This document shows, in pieces, positions 33,726-43,407 of a stretch of DNA of 64,000 bases; the stretch's first letter is position 1, and each line of letters starts with the position of its first letter. A model generated the notes under the pieces. That model made no database searches. It saw only the letters and a list, made by a program, of their open reading frames with translations, and was not told the origin of the DNA. The stretch lies in the NCBI RefSeq assembly GCF_020731415.2, contig NZ_CP088274.1, positions 333,620-397,619 of the forward strand. The letters run 5' to 3'. The translations under genes were made by a program, and so were the position numbers. This stretch comes from Phyllobacterium sp. T1293 (GTDB lineage Bacteria > Pseudomonadota > Alphaproteobacteria > Rhizobiales > Rhizobiaceae).

Positions 33726-33863
33726 ATGCCGGCACGCGCAGAAATTGCTTCAGTAGCCACCCGTACAGCCCCTCGCGGCCTTATCGAGACGATTCTGGCC
33801 TTCCTTGACCGGGTTGCCGAGACCAACGCTCGTAACAAAAATTACGAACCTTTCGGTCTTTAA
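33726..33863 (+). CDS. Small protein of 45 residues, function unknown
   Basis: Starts MPARAEIASVATRTAPRG and ends NKNYEPFGL; the middle (LIETILAFLDRVAETNARN) would form one amphipathic helix. AGGAG lies 8 bases before the ATG and a 13-bp GC-rich hairpin closes the unit 28 bases after the stop, so it looks like a genuine monocistronic gene. It sits between the ThDP operon and the OxlT-like gene. I recall no family with certainty; short alphaproteobacterial proteins with a YEPFGL-like end exist as hypotheticals. Confidence 0.55.
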   Translation: MPARAEIASVATRTAPRGLIETILAFLDRVAETNARNKNYEPFGL

Positions 33864-33891
33864 CACCCAAGACTATCGGTTCATCTCATTC

Positions 33892-33925
33892 AAGCGGCTG
33901 CCGGATTCCCCTCCGGCGGCCGCTT
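33892..33925 (+). terminator. Terminator of the 45-residue protein gene
   Basis: AAGCGGC-T-GCCGGA pairs with TCCGGC-G-GCCGCTT (13 pairs plus one T-G) around TTCCCC, followed by AACATTTTG. Confidence 0.85.
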
Positions 33926-33981
33926 AACATTTTGAAGTCATGAGGTTTTTTGTAAACTTACATATCAGATTAGCTTGGGTC

Positions 33982-34010
33982 TTGTCTTTTGGTATAACTG
34001 ATACCAGTAT
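33982..34010 (+). promoter_or_regulatory. Promoter with operator copy 3 (TGGTAT-N5-ATACCA)
   Basis: The repeat TGGTAT-AACTG-ATACCA at 33990-34006 has perfectly symmetrical arms. It overlaps the spacer and -10 of TTGTCT (33982) - 17 bases - CAGTAT (34005). The OxlT-like gene starts 60 bases after the repeat. Confidence 0.65.
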
Positions 34011-34066
34011 GTCCCCTATCAGCGCATGGCATTTTAGCTAACAAAAAGCGTCAGAAAGGGAAGGAA

Positions 34067-35359
34067 ATGACTCAAGCGGTGAAAGAGGGTTTCCAATCGC
34101 AACCGGTAAGCGATGGATTCAGATGGGGACAATTAGCGGTTGGCGTGGTCTGTATGGTCATGATTGCCAACCTCCAATATGGTTGGACATTCTTCGTTCC
34201 TGAAATCACGAAACAGTTCGGTTGGGGGCGGAGCGAAATTCAATGGGCATTTACACTCTTCGTTCTCTTCGAAACGTGGCTCGTTCCGATTGAGGGCTGG
34301 TTCGTTGACAAATACGGACCGAAAATCGTCATCCTTTTTGGCGGCATATTGTGCGCTATCGGCTGGGTTATCAATTCCTACGCAGACACAATGTTTCTGT
34401 TCTGCATCGGACAGGCTGTTGCCGGTATTGGTGCAGGCGCGGTTTACGGAACCTGCGTCGGTAATGCACTGAAGTGGTTTCCTGATCGGCGCGGGCTTGC
34501 CTCAGGTATCACAGCAGCCGGTTTTGGTGCGGGGTCGGCACTGACTGTCTGGCCGATTCAGGCGACGATCGCAAATTACGGCTTCCAAAACGCTTTTCTC
34601 ACCTTCGGATTGGGACAAGGCATCATTATTGTTCTGCTTTCCTTCTTCCTTTTTGCACCAAAGCCCGGTCAGGTGCCAGAGGCAACCAACAAGGGTCCCA
34701 TCATCCAGAGTCGGCGTCAGTATTCGCCTTCTGAAGTGCTGAAGCACCCGATTTTCTGGCTCATGTACGTCATGTTCGTCGCAGTGGGCGCCGGTGGCCT
34801 CGTTGTAACGGCAAACCTTGCACCTATGGCCAAGGACTACGGCGTTGCCGATATTCCCATGTGGTTGGGCATACCGGCTCTCACGCTGGCGGCTACACTG
34901 GACCGTCTGCTCAATGGCGTGACACGACCATTCTGCGGCTGGGTGTCGGATAAAATCGGACGCGAGAACACTATGTTCATCGCCTTCGGTGTGGAAGCAA
35001 TCGGCATCTATCTGCTCTATCTCTACGCCGGTAATCCGGTGATGTTCGTCATTCTGAGTGGTCTGGTGTTCTTTGCCTGGGGCGAGATATACTCTCTCTT
35101 CCCATCAACATGTACCGATACGTTCGGCTCTAAGTACGCTGCAACCAATGCCGGTCTGCTTTACACAGCCAAAGGTACAGCAGCGCTACTCGTGCCTTTC
35201 GGTACAGCTCTGGCTGCCAATGGCAACTGGAACTCGGTGTTCATCATCGGCGTCGTCCTGAATGCCGGGGCAGCGCTGGCGGCCTTGCTCATACTCAAGC
35301 CATGGCGCGCCGGCATTATTCGCAAAACGCAGGAGAGCGCCCTGCAGCCTGCCCAATAG
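34067..35359 (+). CDS. oxlT: OxlT-like MFS transporter (oxalate/formate antiporter family)
   Basis: 430 residues with about 12 membrane helices. Features of the OFA subfamily: NLQYGWTFFVPEI at the start, WGRSEIQWAFTLFVLFETW, EGWFVDKYGPK between helices 2 and 3, GIGAGAVYGTCVGNALKWF, and the mid-protein helix after SPSEVLKHPIFWLMY. OxlT of Oxalobacter exchanges oxalate for formate in the inner membrane. Context (frc, shared operator with the acyl-CoA genes) supports an oxalate or similar dicarboxylate substrate. GGGAAGGAA precedes the ATG. It appears monocistronic, closed by the hairpin at 35372. Confidence 0.87.
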   Translation: MTQAVKEGFQSQPVSDGFRWGQLAVGVVCMVMIANLQYGWTFFVPEITKQFGWGRSEIQWAFTLFVLFETWLVPIEGWFVDKYGPKIVILFGGILCAIGWVINSYADTMFLFCIGQAVAGIGAGAVYGTCVGNALKWFPDRRGLASGITAAGFGAGSALTVWPIQATIANYGFQNAFLTFGLGQGIIIVLLSFFLFAPKPGQVPEATNKGPIIQSRRQYSPSEVLKHPIFWLMYVMFVAVGAGGLVVTANLAPMAKDYGVADIPMWLGIPALTLAATLDRLLNGVTRPFCGWVSDKIGRENTMFIAFGVEAIGIYLLYLYAGNPVMFVILSGLVFFAWGEIYSLFPSTCTDTFGSKYAATNAGLLYTAKGTAALLVPFGTALAANGNWNSVFIIGVVLNAGAALAALLILKPWRAGIIRKTQESALQPAQ

Positions 35360-35371
35360 TAAGCGACAACA

Positions 35372-35400
35372 GTCCGGGCTGGAAAACATCCAGCCCGGAC
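35372..35400 (+). terminator. Hairpin after the OxlT-like gene
   Basis: GTCCGGGCTGG and CCAGCCCGGAC pair over 11 bp with a 7-base loop, 12 bases after the stop. Confidence 0.85.
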
Positions 35401-35591
35401 ATTCACTTCAAACTGCAGGACATGCCGGCATTGGCTTCAAACGCCCCGGCAACATCTATCTGCCCCGGTATCGCGATTGAAAGTCATCGACTCACTGCGG
35501 GCATATTGACCATCGGCCAAGGCCGAACAGCTAACAGCAGAAGAACAAGTCCATATCGAATGCGAACAGCCATGTGCAGCACGAGTAGGAC

Positions 35592-35624
35592 TTGACAGCA
35601 TTTTTATTGGAATACATTATACCA
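35592..35624 (+). promoter_or_regulatory. Promoter with operator copy 4 (TGGAAT-N5-ATACCA)
   Basis: TTGACA at 35592-35597 and CATTAT/ATTATA 17-18 bases on. The repeat TGGAAT-ACATT-ATACCA at 35608-35624 covers the -10. Read on the other strand it is TGGTAT-N5-ATTCCA, exactly the arms of the copy before the GntR gene. The CoA-synthetase gene starts 100 bases downstream. Confidence 0.7.
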
Positions 35625-35724
35625 GAATAGCAGGCGCCACAGTTTACTCGCCGTGCCGCTGGTCATCCAAGCCACATCAACGCTGCCATCACGGGGAGTG
35701 CAGGCAGCAATTAGGGAGGAAGTC

Positions 35725-37851
35725 ATGCTCGACAAAACCGTTGTCCGAAACGTACTGGAAACGGCGCGGGCCGAAGGCCGTCAGGCTCTCACCGCACCCG
35801 AAGGCAAACTTATTTGCGATGCTTACGGCATTGCGGTTCCGCAGGAGGGCGTTGCCGTTAGCGCCGGGGAAGCTGCCTCGCTCGCGTCAGGCATGGGTTA
35901 TCCGGTGGTCATGAAAATCGTCTCCCCTGATATCCTGCACAAGACGGAAGCGGGTGGTGTCGTTGTCGGCGTCAAATCCGCCGAAGAAGCAAAGGCTGCC
36001 TTCGATAAGATCATTGCCAACGCCAAGGCCTATAAGGTCGATGCTGAAATCATCGGTGTACAGGTTCAGCAAATGCTGACTGGCGGTCTCGAAGTGATTA
36101 TCGGCGCAGTATCGGATGATAGTTTCGGCAAGCTTGTTGCCTTTGGTCTTGGCGGCGTTCTGGTCGAGGTTCTGAAGGACATCACCTTCCGGCTTGCGCC
36201 GGTAACGAACGACGAAGCCCTGTCGATGCTTGATAGCATTCAGGCCGCAGAAATGCTGAAGGGCGTGCGTGGCGGTGAACCCGTCAACCGCGAAGCACTC
36301 GCTGACCTGATCGTGCGCGTCTCGAAGCTCGTGGACGATTATCCAGAGATTTCCGAACTCGATCTCAATCCGGTTTTTGCCACAAAGGAAGGCGCAATTG
36401 CTGCCGACGTGCGTATTGTCATCGATTACAACCAGACAAAGCCACGCCACCGGCCGAGCCAGGAAGAAATTCTGAAATCCATGAACCGTATCATGCGTCC
36501 GAAGGCCGTTGCCGTGATTGGCGCATCGGCAGAGGACGGCAAGATCGGCAACTCCGTGATGAAGAATCTTATCAACGGAGGGTATAAGGGGCAGATATAC
36601 CCCATTCATCCAAAGGCCGAAGAGATTCTCGGTTACAAAGCATATAAAAGCGTCAAGGATGTAACTGGCGATATCGATACGGCTGTTTTTGCAATTCCCG
36701 CCAAATTCGTCGCCGGTGCGCTGGCGGAATGCGGCGAAAAGAAAATTCCCGGCGCGGTGCTGATACCATCAGGCTTTGCCGAAGCGGGCGAACCTGAACT
36801 TCAGGACGAAATCGTCAAGATTGGCCGTAAATATAATATCCGCCTGATGGGCCCGAACATTTATGGCTTCTATTATACGCCTGAGAACCTGTGCGCGACG
36901 TTCTGTACGGCCTATGACGTCAAGGGCTCGGCGGCATTGTCATCGCAGTCGGGCGGTATCGGCATGGCGATCATCGGCTTTTCGCGATCCGCTAAAATGG
37001 GCGTATCGGCGATCGTTGGCCTTGGCAACAAGTCTGATATCGATGAAGACGATCTGCTCACGTTCTTTGAACAGGATGACAACACGCGGATCATCGCCCA
37101 ACACCTTGAGGATTTGAAAGACGGGCGGGCTTTTGCCGAAGCGGCAAAACGTGTCGCGAAGAAAAAGCCAATCGTCGTACTCAAGGCAGGACGCACATCC
37201 GCCGGTGCCAAGGCAGCATCATCCCATACGGGTGCTCTTGCCGGTAACGACAAGATCTATGAAGACGTTTTCAAACAGGTCGGTGTTATTCGCGCACGCT
37301 CGTTGCGGCAGCTTCTTGAATTCGCCCGCGGCATTCCTGTCATGCCAGCACCAAAGGGGGAAAATGTCGTCATCATCACCGGCGCCGGTGGTTCGGGTGT
37401 GCTGCTTTCCGATGCCTGTGTTGATAACGGCCTGAACCTCATGGCGATGCCAGATGATCTCGACGCGGCATTCCGCAAGTTCATTCCGCCATTCGGTGCG
37501 GCAGGAAATCCTGTCGACATCACCGGCGGCGAACCACCCCTCACCTACAAGAACACGGTCAAGCTCGGCCTCGAGGATGACCGCATCCATTCGCTGATCC
37601 TCGGTTATTGGCACACCATCGTCACTCCACCGATGGTCTTTGCCAAACTGATGGTTGAGGTGAAGGAAGAAATGGCGGCCAAGGGCATTGAGAAGCCAAT
37701 GGTTGCATCACTTGCCGGTGACGTCGAAGTCGAAGAGGCCGCCGAATATCTTTATCAGCATGGCATTCCTGCCTACGCCTATTCAACCGAACTTCCAGTC
37801 GAAGTGCTGGGGGCAAAGTACAAATGGGCGAGAGGTGCAGGTCTTCTCTAA
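35725..37851 (+). CDS. NDP-forming acyl-CoA synthetase, fused beta-alpha type
   Basis: 708 residues. An ATP-grasp domain comes first (about 1-240, with [20 protein letters not shown]), then a CoA-binding domain ([20 protein letters not shown]) and succinyl-CoA-synthetase-like ligase domains with the phospho-histidine region [13 protein letters not shown]. It makes an acyl-CoA from a free acid, ATP and CoA with ADP and phosphate as products. The acid is unknown; acetate is the usual annotation, but the operator and neighbours suggest a C2 or dicarboxylic acid of oxalate metabolism. TTAGGGAGG sets ATG 35725. First gene of an operon with sucC and sucD. Confidence 0.88.
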   Translation: MLDKTVVRNVLETARAEGRQALTAPEGKLICDAYGIAVPQEGVAVSAGEAASLASGMGYPVVMKIVSPDILHKTEAGGVVVGVKSAEEAKAAFDKIIANAKAYKVDAEIIGVQVQQMLTGGLEVIIGAVSDDSFGKLVAFGLGGVLVEVLKDITFRLAPVTNDEALSMLDSIQAAEMLKGVRGGEPVNREALADLIVRVSKLVDDYPEISELDLNPVFATKEGAIAADVRIVIDYNQTKPRHRPSQEEILKSMNRIMRPKAVAVIGASAEDGKIGNSVMKNLINGGYKGQIYPIHPKAEEILGYKAYKSVKDVTGDIDTAVFAIPAKFVAGALAECGEKKIPGAVLIPSGFAEAGEPELQDEIVKIGRKYNIRLMGPNIYGFYYTPENLCATFCTAYDVKGSAALSSQSGGIGMAIIGFSRSAKMGVSAIVGLGNKSDIDEDDLLTFFEQDDNTRIIAQHLEDLKDGRAFAEAAKRVAKKKPIVVLKAGRTSAGAKAASSHTGALAGNDKIYEDVFKQVGVIRARSLRQLLEFARGIPVMPAPKGENVVIITGAGGSGVLLSDACVDNGLNLMAMPDDLDAAFRKFIPPFGAAGNPVDITGGEPPLTYKNTVKLGLEDDRIHSLILGYWHTIVTPPMVFAKLMVEVKEEMAAKGIEKPMVASLAGDVEVEEAAEYLYQHGIPAYAYSTELPVEVLGAKYKWARGAGLL

Positions 37852-37861
37852 GTCCTCCCCC

Positions 37862-37891
37862 GCCAGGCTCCGGCATAAGCCGGGGTCTGGC
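37862..37891 (+). other. Intergenic hairpin between the CoA synthetase and sucC genes
   Basis: GCCAGGCTCCGGC pairs with GCCGGGGTCTGGC (13 pairs, two of them G-U) around ATAA. No U tract follows. It lies inside a probable operon and could act as an mRNA processing or stability element or partial attenuator. Confidence 0.55.
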
Positions 37892-37934
37892 ACCCACTCA
37901 AAAATTCAGCCGTTTTCAAGGGGAGGTTTCCTCA

Positions 37935-39134
37935 ATGCATATTCATGAGTATCAGGCCAAGGATGTGCTCAAATCCTTCGGCGTACCTGTACCAGAGGGC
38001 TATCTGGTCACCGATATCGACGAGGCCGGTGAGATGGCCGCCAAACTTCCCGGACCGGTATTCGTTGTCAAATCGCAAATTCACGCGGGTGGCCGTGGCA
38101 AAGGCTCATTCAAGGAACTCGGCGATGGCGCCAAGGGCGGGGTTCGCCTTGCGCGCTCCACCGCCGAGGTGCGTGAATACGCCGCCGAAATGCTTGGCAA
38201 TACATTGGTGACCATCCAGACAGGCCCTGCCGGTAAGCAGGTCAACCGTCTCTATGTCGAGGACGGATCGCAGATCGAGAAGGAGTTTTATCTCTCGCTT
38301 CTTGTTGATCGCGCAACCAGTCGTGTCTCTTTTGTCGTCTCCACCGAAGGCGGGATGGACATCGAAACCATTGCTCACGACACGCCAGAAAAGATCCTGA
38401 CCTTCTCAGTCGATCCAGCGACCGGCATCATGCCCCATCATGGCCGCGCGGTCGCCAAAGCGCTCGAACTCGACGGCGATCTTGCCAAACAGGCGCAATC
38501 GCTCATCGCCAAACTATACGGAGCATTCATCGCCAAGGATATGGAGATGCTCGAGATCAACCCGCTGATCGTCTCGAAAGATGGACAGCTGAAATGCCTC
38601 GACGCAAAGGTCAGCTTCGATTCGAACGCCCTCGCCCGTCATCTCGACATTGCCGCAATGCGCGATGAAAGCGAAGAAGATGCCAAGGAAATCGAAGCGT
38701 CGAAATACGACCTCTCTTATATCACGCTGGATGGCAGTATCGGTTGCATGGTCAATGGTGCCGGACTTGCCATGGCAACCATGGACATCATCAAATTCTA
38801 TGGCGCGGAACCTGCAAACTTTCTTGATGTCGGCGGTGGAGCCACCGCCGAAAAGGTGGCGGCGGCTTTCAAGATCATAACGGCCGATCCCAATGTGAAA
38901 GGCATCCTCATCAATATTTTCGGCGGCATCATGCGCTGCGATGTCATCGCGGAAGGGGTAATCACCGCTGTCAAGGAAGTGGGCCTGAAGGTTCCGCTCG
39001 TTGTCCGCCTCGAAGGCACCAACGTCAATGAGGGCAAGAAAATCATCGCTACGTCAGGGCTGAATGTGATCCCTGCCGACGATCTCGACGACGCTGCGCA
39101 GAAGATCGTCAATGCTGTTGGAGGTTCAAACTAA
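37935..39134 (+). CDS. sucC: Succinyl-CoA synthetase beta subunit (or malate-CoA ligase beta)
   Basis: 399 residues. ATP-grasp start [48 protein letters not shown], then the ligase domain with [20 protein letters not shown] and [16 protein letters not shown], all canonical. GGGAGGTTTCCTCA precedes ATG 37935. The stop overlaps the next start as TAATG. In the citric acid cycle this enzyme makes ATP from succinyl-CoA, but its placement here, away from sucAB/mdh, suggests a dedicated role such as regenerating succinyl-CoA as CoA donor for the frc-type transferase or activating malate as in MtkAB. Confidence 0.9.
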   Translation: MHIHEYQAKDVLKSFGVPVPEGYLVTDIDEAGEMAAKLPGPVFVVKSQIHAGGRGKGSFKELGDGAKGGVRLARSTAEVREYAAEMLGNTLVTIQTGPAGKQVNRLYVEDGSQIEKEFYLSLLVDRATSRVSFVVSTEGGMDIETIAHDTPEKILTFSVDPATGIMPHHGRAVAKALELDGDLAKQAQSLIAKLYGAFIAKDMEMLEINPLIVSKDGQLKCLDAKVSFDSNALARHLDIAAMRDESEEDAKEIEASKYDLSYITLDGSIGCMVNGAGLAMATMDIIKFYGAEPANFLDVGGGATAEKVAAAFKIITADPNVKGILINIFGGIMRCDVIAEGVITAVKEVGLKVPLVVRLEGTNVNEGKKIIATSGLNVIPADDLDDAAQKIVNAVGGSN

Positions 39135-40051
39135 TGTCGATTTTAATCAACAAGGACACCCGGCTTCTCTGTCAGGGGTTTACCGGCAAGACCGGGACCT
39201 TTCATAGCGAGCAGGCGATCAAATATGGCACCAGAATGGTTGGGGGCACTTCTCCCGGCAAGGGTGGCACAACACATCTTGGCCTGCCTGTATTCGACAC
39301 GGTGGCCGAAGCGCGCGAGGCGACCAGCGCCGATGCGTCGGTGATCTATGTCCCACCTTTCGGTGCGGCAGATGCAATCTGCGAGGCCATTCAGGCGGAA
39401 ATCCCGCTGATTGTCTGCATTACCGAGGGGATTCCGGTTCTCGATATGCAGCGCGTCAAACGCGCCTTATCTGGTTCAAAATCGCGCTTGATCGGTCCAA
39501 ACTGCCCCGGCATCATGACCGTCGATGAATGCAAGATCGGGATCATGCCGGGGTCCATCTTTCGCAAAGGATCTGTCGGTATCGTGTCACGTTCGGGCAC
39601 GTTGACCTATGAGGCAGTCTTCCAGACATCGCAACAGGGCCTTGGGCAGACAACGGCAGTGGGCATTGGCGGCGATCCCATCAAAGGGACCGAATTTATC
39701 GATGTGCTGGAGATGTTCCTTGCCGACCCCGCAACAGAATCCATCGTCATGATCGGCGAAATTGGCGGCACGGCTGAGGAGGATGCCGCGCAGTTTCTTG
39801 CCGATGAGGCAAAACGTGGACGCTCGAAACCAACCGTGGGATTTATAGCGGGCCGGACGGCTCCTCCCGGCCGGCGCATGGGCCATGCGGGCGCTATCAT
39901 CTCCGGCGGCAAGGGCGGAGCTGAAGACAAACTTGCCGCCATGGAGGCAGCCGGTCTCTGGATCGCTTCTACTCCGGCGCGTCTCGGTACCACGCTGGTG
40001 GAACTTCTGAACGGTGATCAGCGTTATCAACGCGCATCAAACGCCAGATAA
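39134..40051 (+). CDS. sucD: Succinyl-CoA synthetase alpha subunit (or malate-CoA ligase alpha)
   Basis: 305 residues. CoA-binding start [60 protein letters not shown] and [10 protein letters not shown]; active-site histidine in [16 protein letters not shown]. All canonical residues are kept, unlike the paralogue at 27908. It forms the alpha-beta enzyme with the product of the overlapping upstream gene. Last gene of the operon. Confidence 0.9.
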   Translation: MSILINKDTRLLCQGFTGKTGTFHSEQAIKYGTRMVGGTSPGKGGTTHLGLPVFDTVAEAREATSADASVIYVPPFGAADAICEAIQAEIPLIVCITEGIPVLDMQRVKRALSGSKSRLIGPNCPGIMTVDECKIGIMPGSIFRKGSVGIVSRSGTLTYEAVFQTSQQGLGQTTAVGIGGDPIKGTEFIDVLEMFLADPATESIVMIGEIGGTAEEDAAQFLADEAKRGRSKPTVGFIAGRTAPPGRRMGHAGAIISGGKGGAEDKLAAMEAAGLWIASTPARLGTTLVELLNGDQRYQRASNAR

Positions 40052-40183
40052 AATCCTCGCGATTTAAAATGAACATGCGCGGCACGAACATTCCGCGCGT
40101 GTCAGGTGACAGACTCTTATTCCAGTACCAAACCCGGCTCCAAACAGTGTTTCCGACGAGTAATGGTTGCAAAAATTCGAAAA

Positions 40184-40221
40184 ATGACTTCAAAGAACTA
40201 GATATGGTATTATACATTCCA
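40184..40221 (+). promoter_or_regulatory. Promoter with operator copy 5 (TGGTAT-N5-ATTCCA)
   Basis: ATGACT (40184-40189) and TATTAT (40208-40213), 18 bases apart, with the repeat TGGTAT-TATAC-ATTCCA at 40205-40221 over the -10. The GntR gene starts 24 bases later, so the regulator probably controls its own promoter. Confidence 0.7.
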
Positions 40222-40244
40222 AATAAACATGGAGATCACCGGAC

Positions 40245-40979
40245 GTGAGCCCTAGAACCCAGATGCGTTGGCCAATGGCCGATGAAGCCACCCCCAATCT
40301 CGTCCTTGAACCGTTCGCAGCAGAGCCGAACTTCAAAACGCGGATATATGCTGCGCTGAAGCAGGCCATCGCCAATATGGATATCTACGGAACGACGGAA
40401 GAAAAATGGCTCGACGAGCGGCAGCTTGCAGACCGGCTTGGGGTCAGCCGCACGCCCATCCGTGAAGCAATTGCAATGCTGGAGCAACAGGGGTTTGTCA
40501 AATCCATCCCCCGGCGCGGCATTATGGTCCTGCGCAAGACCAAGCGCGAAGTGATCGAAATGATCCAGATGTGGGCTGCCCTTGAGGGTATGGCGGCCCG
40601 GCTGGTTTCACTCAATGCCAGCGGCAAGGAAATCGCGCGGTTACGCAAGCTCTTTGAGGATTTTCACGAAGACCACAAGCCTGCAGACTATCCTGGTGAA
40701 TATTCCGAAGCCAACCTGCAGTTTCACCAGACTTTGATCCAGATGACCGATTCAAAGATTCTGCGGGAAACAACAGAGAACATCCTCCTGCATGTGCGCG
40801 GAATCCGGAAAATCACCATCGGTCGTGATGATCGTGCGTCTCAGTCAATCAAGGATCATCTGGCGATTATCACTGCGCTGGAGAAGCGTGATACGGAGTT
40901 GGCTGAAAAGCTCTGCCGTGATCATACGCTTGGCCTTGCGGCCTATGTGGAGAAGCACAGCGAAGGCATCTTCGACTAA
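40245..40979 (+). CDS. GntR-family regulator, FCD (FadR) subfamily
   Basis: 244 residues. Winged helix (KTRIYAALKQAIAN, LDERQLADRLGVSRTPIREAIAMLEQQGFV) followed by an all-helical FCD effector domain with the metal-ligand pattern (EANLQFHQTLIQMT, and a His in SQSIKDHLAIITALEKRD, ending KLCRDHTLGL). FCD domains bind small organic acids. Start GTG 40245 has GGAGATC upstream; ATG 40263 is an alternative. The operator at 40205 lies just before it and recurs at four other promoters of the locus, making this the leading candidate regulator of the oxalate/CoA regulon. Confidence 0.9.
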   Translation: MSPRTQMRWPMADEATPNLVLEPFAAEPNFKTRIYAALKQAIANMDIYGTTEEKWLDERQLADRLGVSRTPIREAIAMLEQQGFVKSIPRRGIMVLRKTKREVIEMIQMWAALEGMAARLVSLNASGKEIARLRKLFEDFHEDHKPADYPGEYSEANLQFHQTLIQMTDSKILRETTENILLHVRGIRKITIGRDDRASQSIKDHLAIITALEKRDTELAEKLCRDHTLGLAAYVEKHSEGIFD

Positions 40980-41021
40980 CAAAGTGCCTCGGCCTGTTTC
41001 CTGTCCTGATCCGGAGATGTG

Positions 41022-42038
41022 ATGACGAACCTACCTCAAAACATGACCGTCATCGCTATCAGCCAACCGGGCGGGCCTGAAGTACTCAAGCCTGAACAGC
41101 GTCCCGTTCCCGCCCCTGCGGAAAATGAAATCCTCATTCGTGTCGCCGCGGCCGGGGTCAACCGGCCCGATATATTTCAACGTCTCGGTGCTTATCCCCC
41201 TCCGAAGGGTGCCACTGACCTGCCCGGGCTTGAGGTTTCCGGCACTATCGCGGCACTGGGAAGCGGTATCGACAGGTGGAAAATCGGAGACAGGGTCTGC
41301 GCGCTCGCGCCGGGTGGGGGCTATGCTGAATATGTGACTGTTGACGGAAACAGCGCGCTCCCTGCCCCCGAAGGGTTTTCACCCGTTGAAGCGGCTGCTT
41401 TGCCGGAAACATTCTTCACCGTCTGGCACAATGTTTTCGAACTTGGGGGGCTAAAGCAGGGTGAAACCTTGCTGGTCCATGGCGGCGCTTCAGGTATCGG
41501 AACCACGGCAATCATGCTTGCCAAGGCATTTGGCGCTCAAGTGATCGTAACGGCTGGAACGGATGAGAAATGCGCTGCCTGCCGCGACCTTGGAGCAGAT
41601 ACAGCCATTAATTATCGCAGCACCGATTGGGTGGCAGAGGTCAAGAAGGTGACCGATAGCAAAGGCGCTAACGTCATTCTTGATATGGTTGGCGGCGCTT
41701 ACATTGAACAGAACTATCAAGCTGCGGCCATCGGCGGACGCATTGTCAACATTGCATTTCTGCAAGGCTCCAAGGTCGAGGTTGACTTCATGCGCCTGAT
41801 GATGAAGCGCCTGACCCATACGGGGTCAACCCTGCGCGCTCAGTCACTCGAAGCAAAGGCTCGGATTGCTGCGGCACTTAAAGCCAATGTTTGGCCGCTT
41901 CTCGCTAGCGGCCAATGTCGCCCGCTTATCCACGCCCGCTTTCCACTGGTTGAGGCCAGCCGCGCCCATGCATTGATGGAATCGAATGCCAATATTGGCA
42001 AGGTCATCCTCACAATCAGCGACGACTGGCTCTCTTGA
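41022..42038 (+). CDS. NAD(P)H quinone oxidoreductase, PIG3/zeta-crystallin family
   Basis: 338 residues; zinc-free medium-chain reductase. GroES-like start (MTVIAISQPGGPEVLKPEQR, AAGVNRPDIFQRLGAYPPP), nucleotide-binding VHGGASGIGTTAIMLAKAFGA and a C-terminal LIHARFPLVEASRAHALMESNANIGKVIL. These enzymes reduce quinones or enals with NADPH. CCGGAG sits 5 bases before ATG 41022; GTG 41019 is immediately upstream. It follows the GntR gene by 42 bases and may be co-transcribed with it. It ends 10 bases from the convergent guaD. Confidence 0.88.
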   Translation: MTNLPQNMTVIAISQPGGPEVLKPEQRPVPAPAENEILIRVAAAGVNRPDIFQRLGAYPPPKGATDLPGLEVSGTIAALGSGIDRWKIGDRVCALAPGGGYAEYVTVDGNSALPAPEGFSPVEAAALPETFFTVWHNVFELGGLKQGETLLVHGGASGIGTTAIMLAKAFGAQVIVTAGTDEKCAACRDLGADTAINYRSTDWVAEVKKVTDSKGANVILDMVGGAYIEQNYQAAAIGGRIVNIAFLQGSKVEVDFMRLMMKRLTHTGSTLRAQSLEAKARIAAALKANVWPLLASGQCRPLIHARFPLVEASRAHALMESNANIGKVILTISDDWLS

Positions 42039-42048
42039 ACGCCTATCG

Positions 42049-43407
42049 TCAGGCGGGCTGTAGGTCGGCAACGAGCTTCGCAGCAGCATTGGGCGCTACA
42101 GCCGTATTGAGCCCGCTCTTCATAGGTTTGCCCGCCACATAAACTTCACTCACCGAGCGATCGTCCCCCATCGTTTGAAGAATGAATAATTCCTCTGCAA
42201 GGGTTGTTGCCGTTTGCATGCGCAATTCCATCGCAGGTTTCGCCCGGCTATCAAGAATGGTGATATCGGCATCGGCTCCCACATGCAGCGAACCAATCCG
42301 GTCTTCAAGGCCAATCGCCCGCGCATTGCCGAGTGTCATCATGTAATAGGATGCAAAGGGTGAGAGGCGTTGCCCCTGCACATGCAGAACCTTATAGGCC
42401 TCAGCCATTGTTTCCAGCATGGAAAAACTCGTCCCGCCGCCCACATCCGTCGCTACAGAGAAGCGCGCGCCAAGCTTTTTGAAGCGGTCACGGTCGAACA
42501 GACCGCTGCCAAGGAAGAGATTGGAAGTCGGGCAGAAAACCGCCACGGATTTGGTCTCTGCGAGTGCCGAAATTTCCCGATCCGAAAGAAAAACACAATG
42601 TCCGAGCAGCATCTTGGAACCCAGCAGATCATAGTTCGCATAGATATCGGTATAGTCTTTGGCTGACGGATAGAGTGAGGTCGCATAGGCGACTTCATCG
42701 CGATTTTCCGACAGATGCGTCTGCACATAACAATCAGGATGTTCACGCACCAAAGTCCGGCTGATCTCCATCTGCTCCGGTGTTGACGTGATGGCAAAGC
42801 GCGGGCTGATTGCATAGTGCGCGCGGCCACGGCCATGCCATTTGGCGATCAAATCTTTGGTGTCGTCATAACCCGATTGCGGTGTATCGCGTAGCCCCTC
42901 AGGCGCATTGCGGTCCATCATGACCTTGCCGCCGATCATCAGCATATTGCGTTTTTCTGCCGCCGAGAAATAGGCATCCACGCTTTCGCGATGCACTGAG
43001 CAATAGGCCATGGCCGATGTCGTGCCATTGCGCAAAAGCTCATCCATGAACCGTCCGGCGATGAAATCCGCATGAACTGTGGATGAGAATTTCTGCTCTT
43101 CAACAAAGATGTAGGTGTTGAGCCATTCCAGCAGTTGCGCGCCATAGGAGGCAATCGCTTGTGTCTGCGGAAAGTGCAGATGCGTGTCGATAAAGCCTGG
43201 AAGGATCAGATGCGGGCGATGATCAATGATTTCTACCTGCGGTCCGGTGCCACGCGCAAGCTCTGCATAGTCGCCCACATCGGCAATTTTACCATCCTTG
43301 ACGAGAACAGCACCATCTTCGAAATAGGAATAGGCCGCATGATCATCGATGCTCTTTGGCTCATCTGTAAAGGTCAGCACGCGGCCGCGTAACAGCAATT
43401 GGCTCAT
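42049..43407 (-). CDS. guaD: Guanine deaminase
   Basis: 452 residues, amidohydrolase superfamily. The zinc site is visible: DTHLHFPQTQ after the beta-sandwich start, QTHLSENRDEV, LLGHCVFLS and SVATDVGGGTSFSM with the catalytic Asp. FPQTQ and HLSEN are typical of guanine deaminase, which converts guanine to xanthine for xanthine dehydrogenase. GGGAGGAACAATCC precedes ATG 43407, whose first bases overlap the puuD stop (ATGA), so the two genes are translationally coupled. Confidence 0.93.
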   Translation of the reverse strand: MSQLLLRGRVLTFTDEPKSIDDHAAYSYFEDGAVLVKDGKIADVGDYAELARGTGPQVEIIDHRPHLILPGFIDTHLHFPQTQAIASYGAQLLEWLNTYIFVEEQKFSSTVHADFIAGRFMDELLRNGTTSAMAYCSVHRESVDAYFSAAEKRNMLMIGGKVMMDRNAPEGLRDTPQSGYDDTKDLIAKWHGRGRAHYAISPRFAITSTPEQMEISRTLVREHPDCYVQTHLSENRDEVAYATSLYPSAKDYTDIYANYDLLGSKMLLGHCVFLSDREISALAETKSVAVFCPTSNLFLGSGLFDRDRFKKLGARFSVATDVGGGTSFSMLETMAEAYKVLHVQGQRLSPFASYYMMTLGNARAIGLEDRIGSLHVGADADITILDSRAKPAMELRMQTATTLAEELFILQTMGDDRSVSEVYVAGKPMKSGLNTAVAPNAAAKLVADLQPA

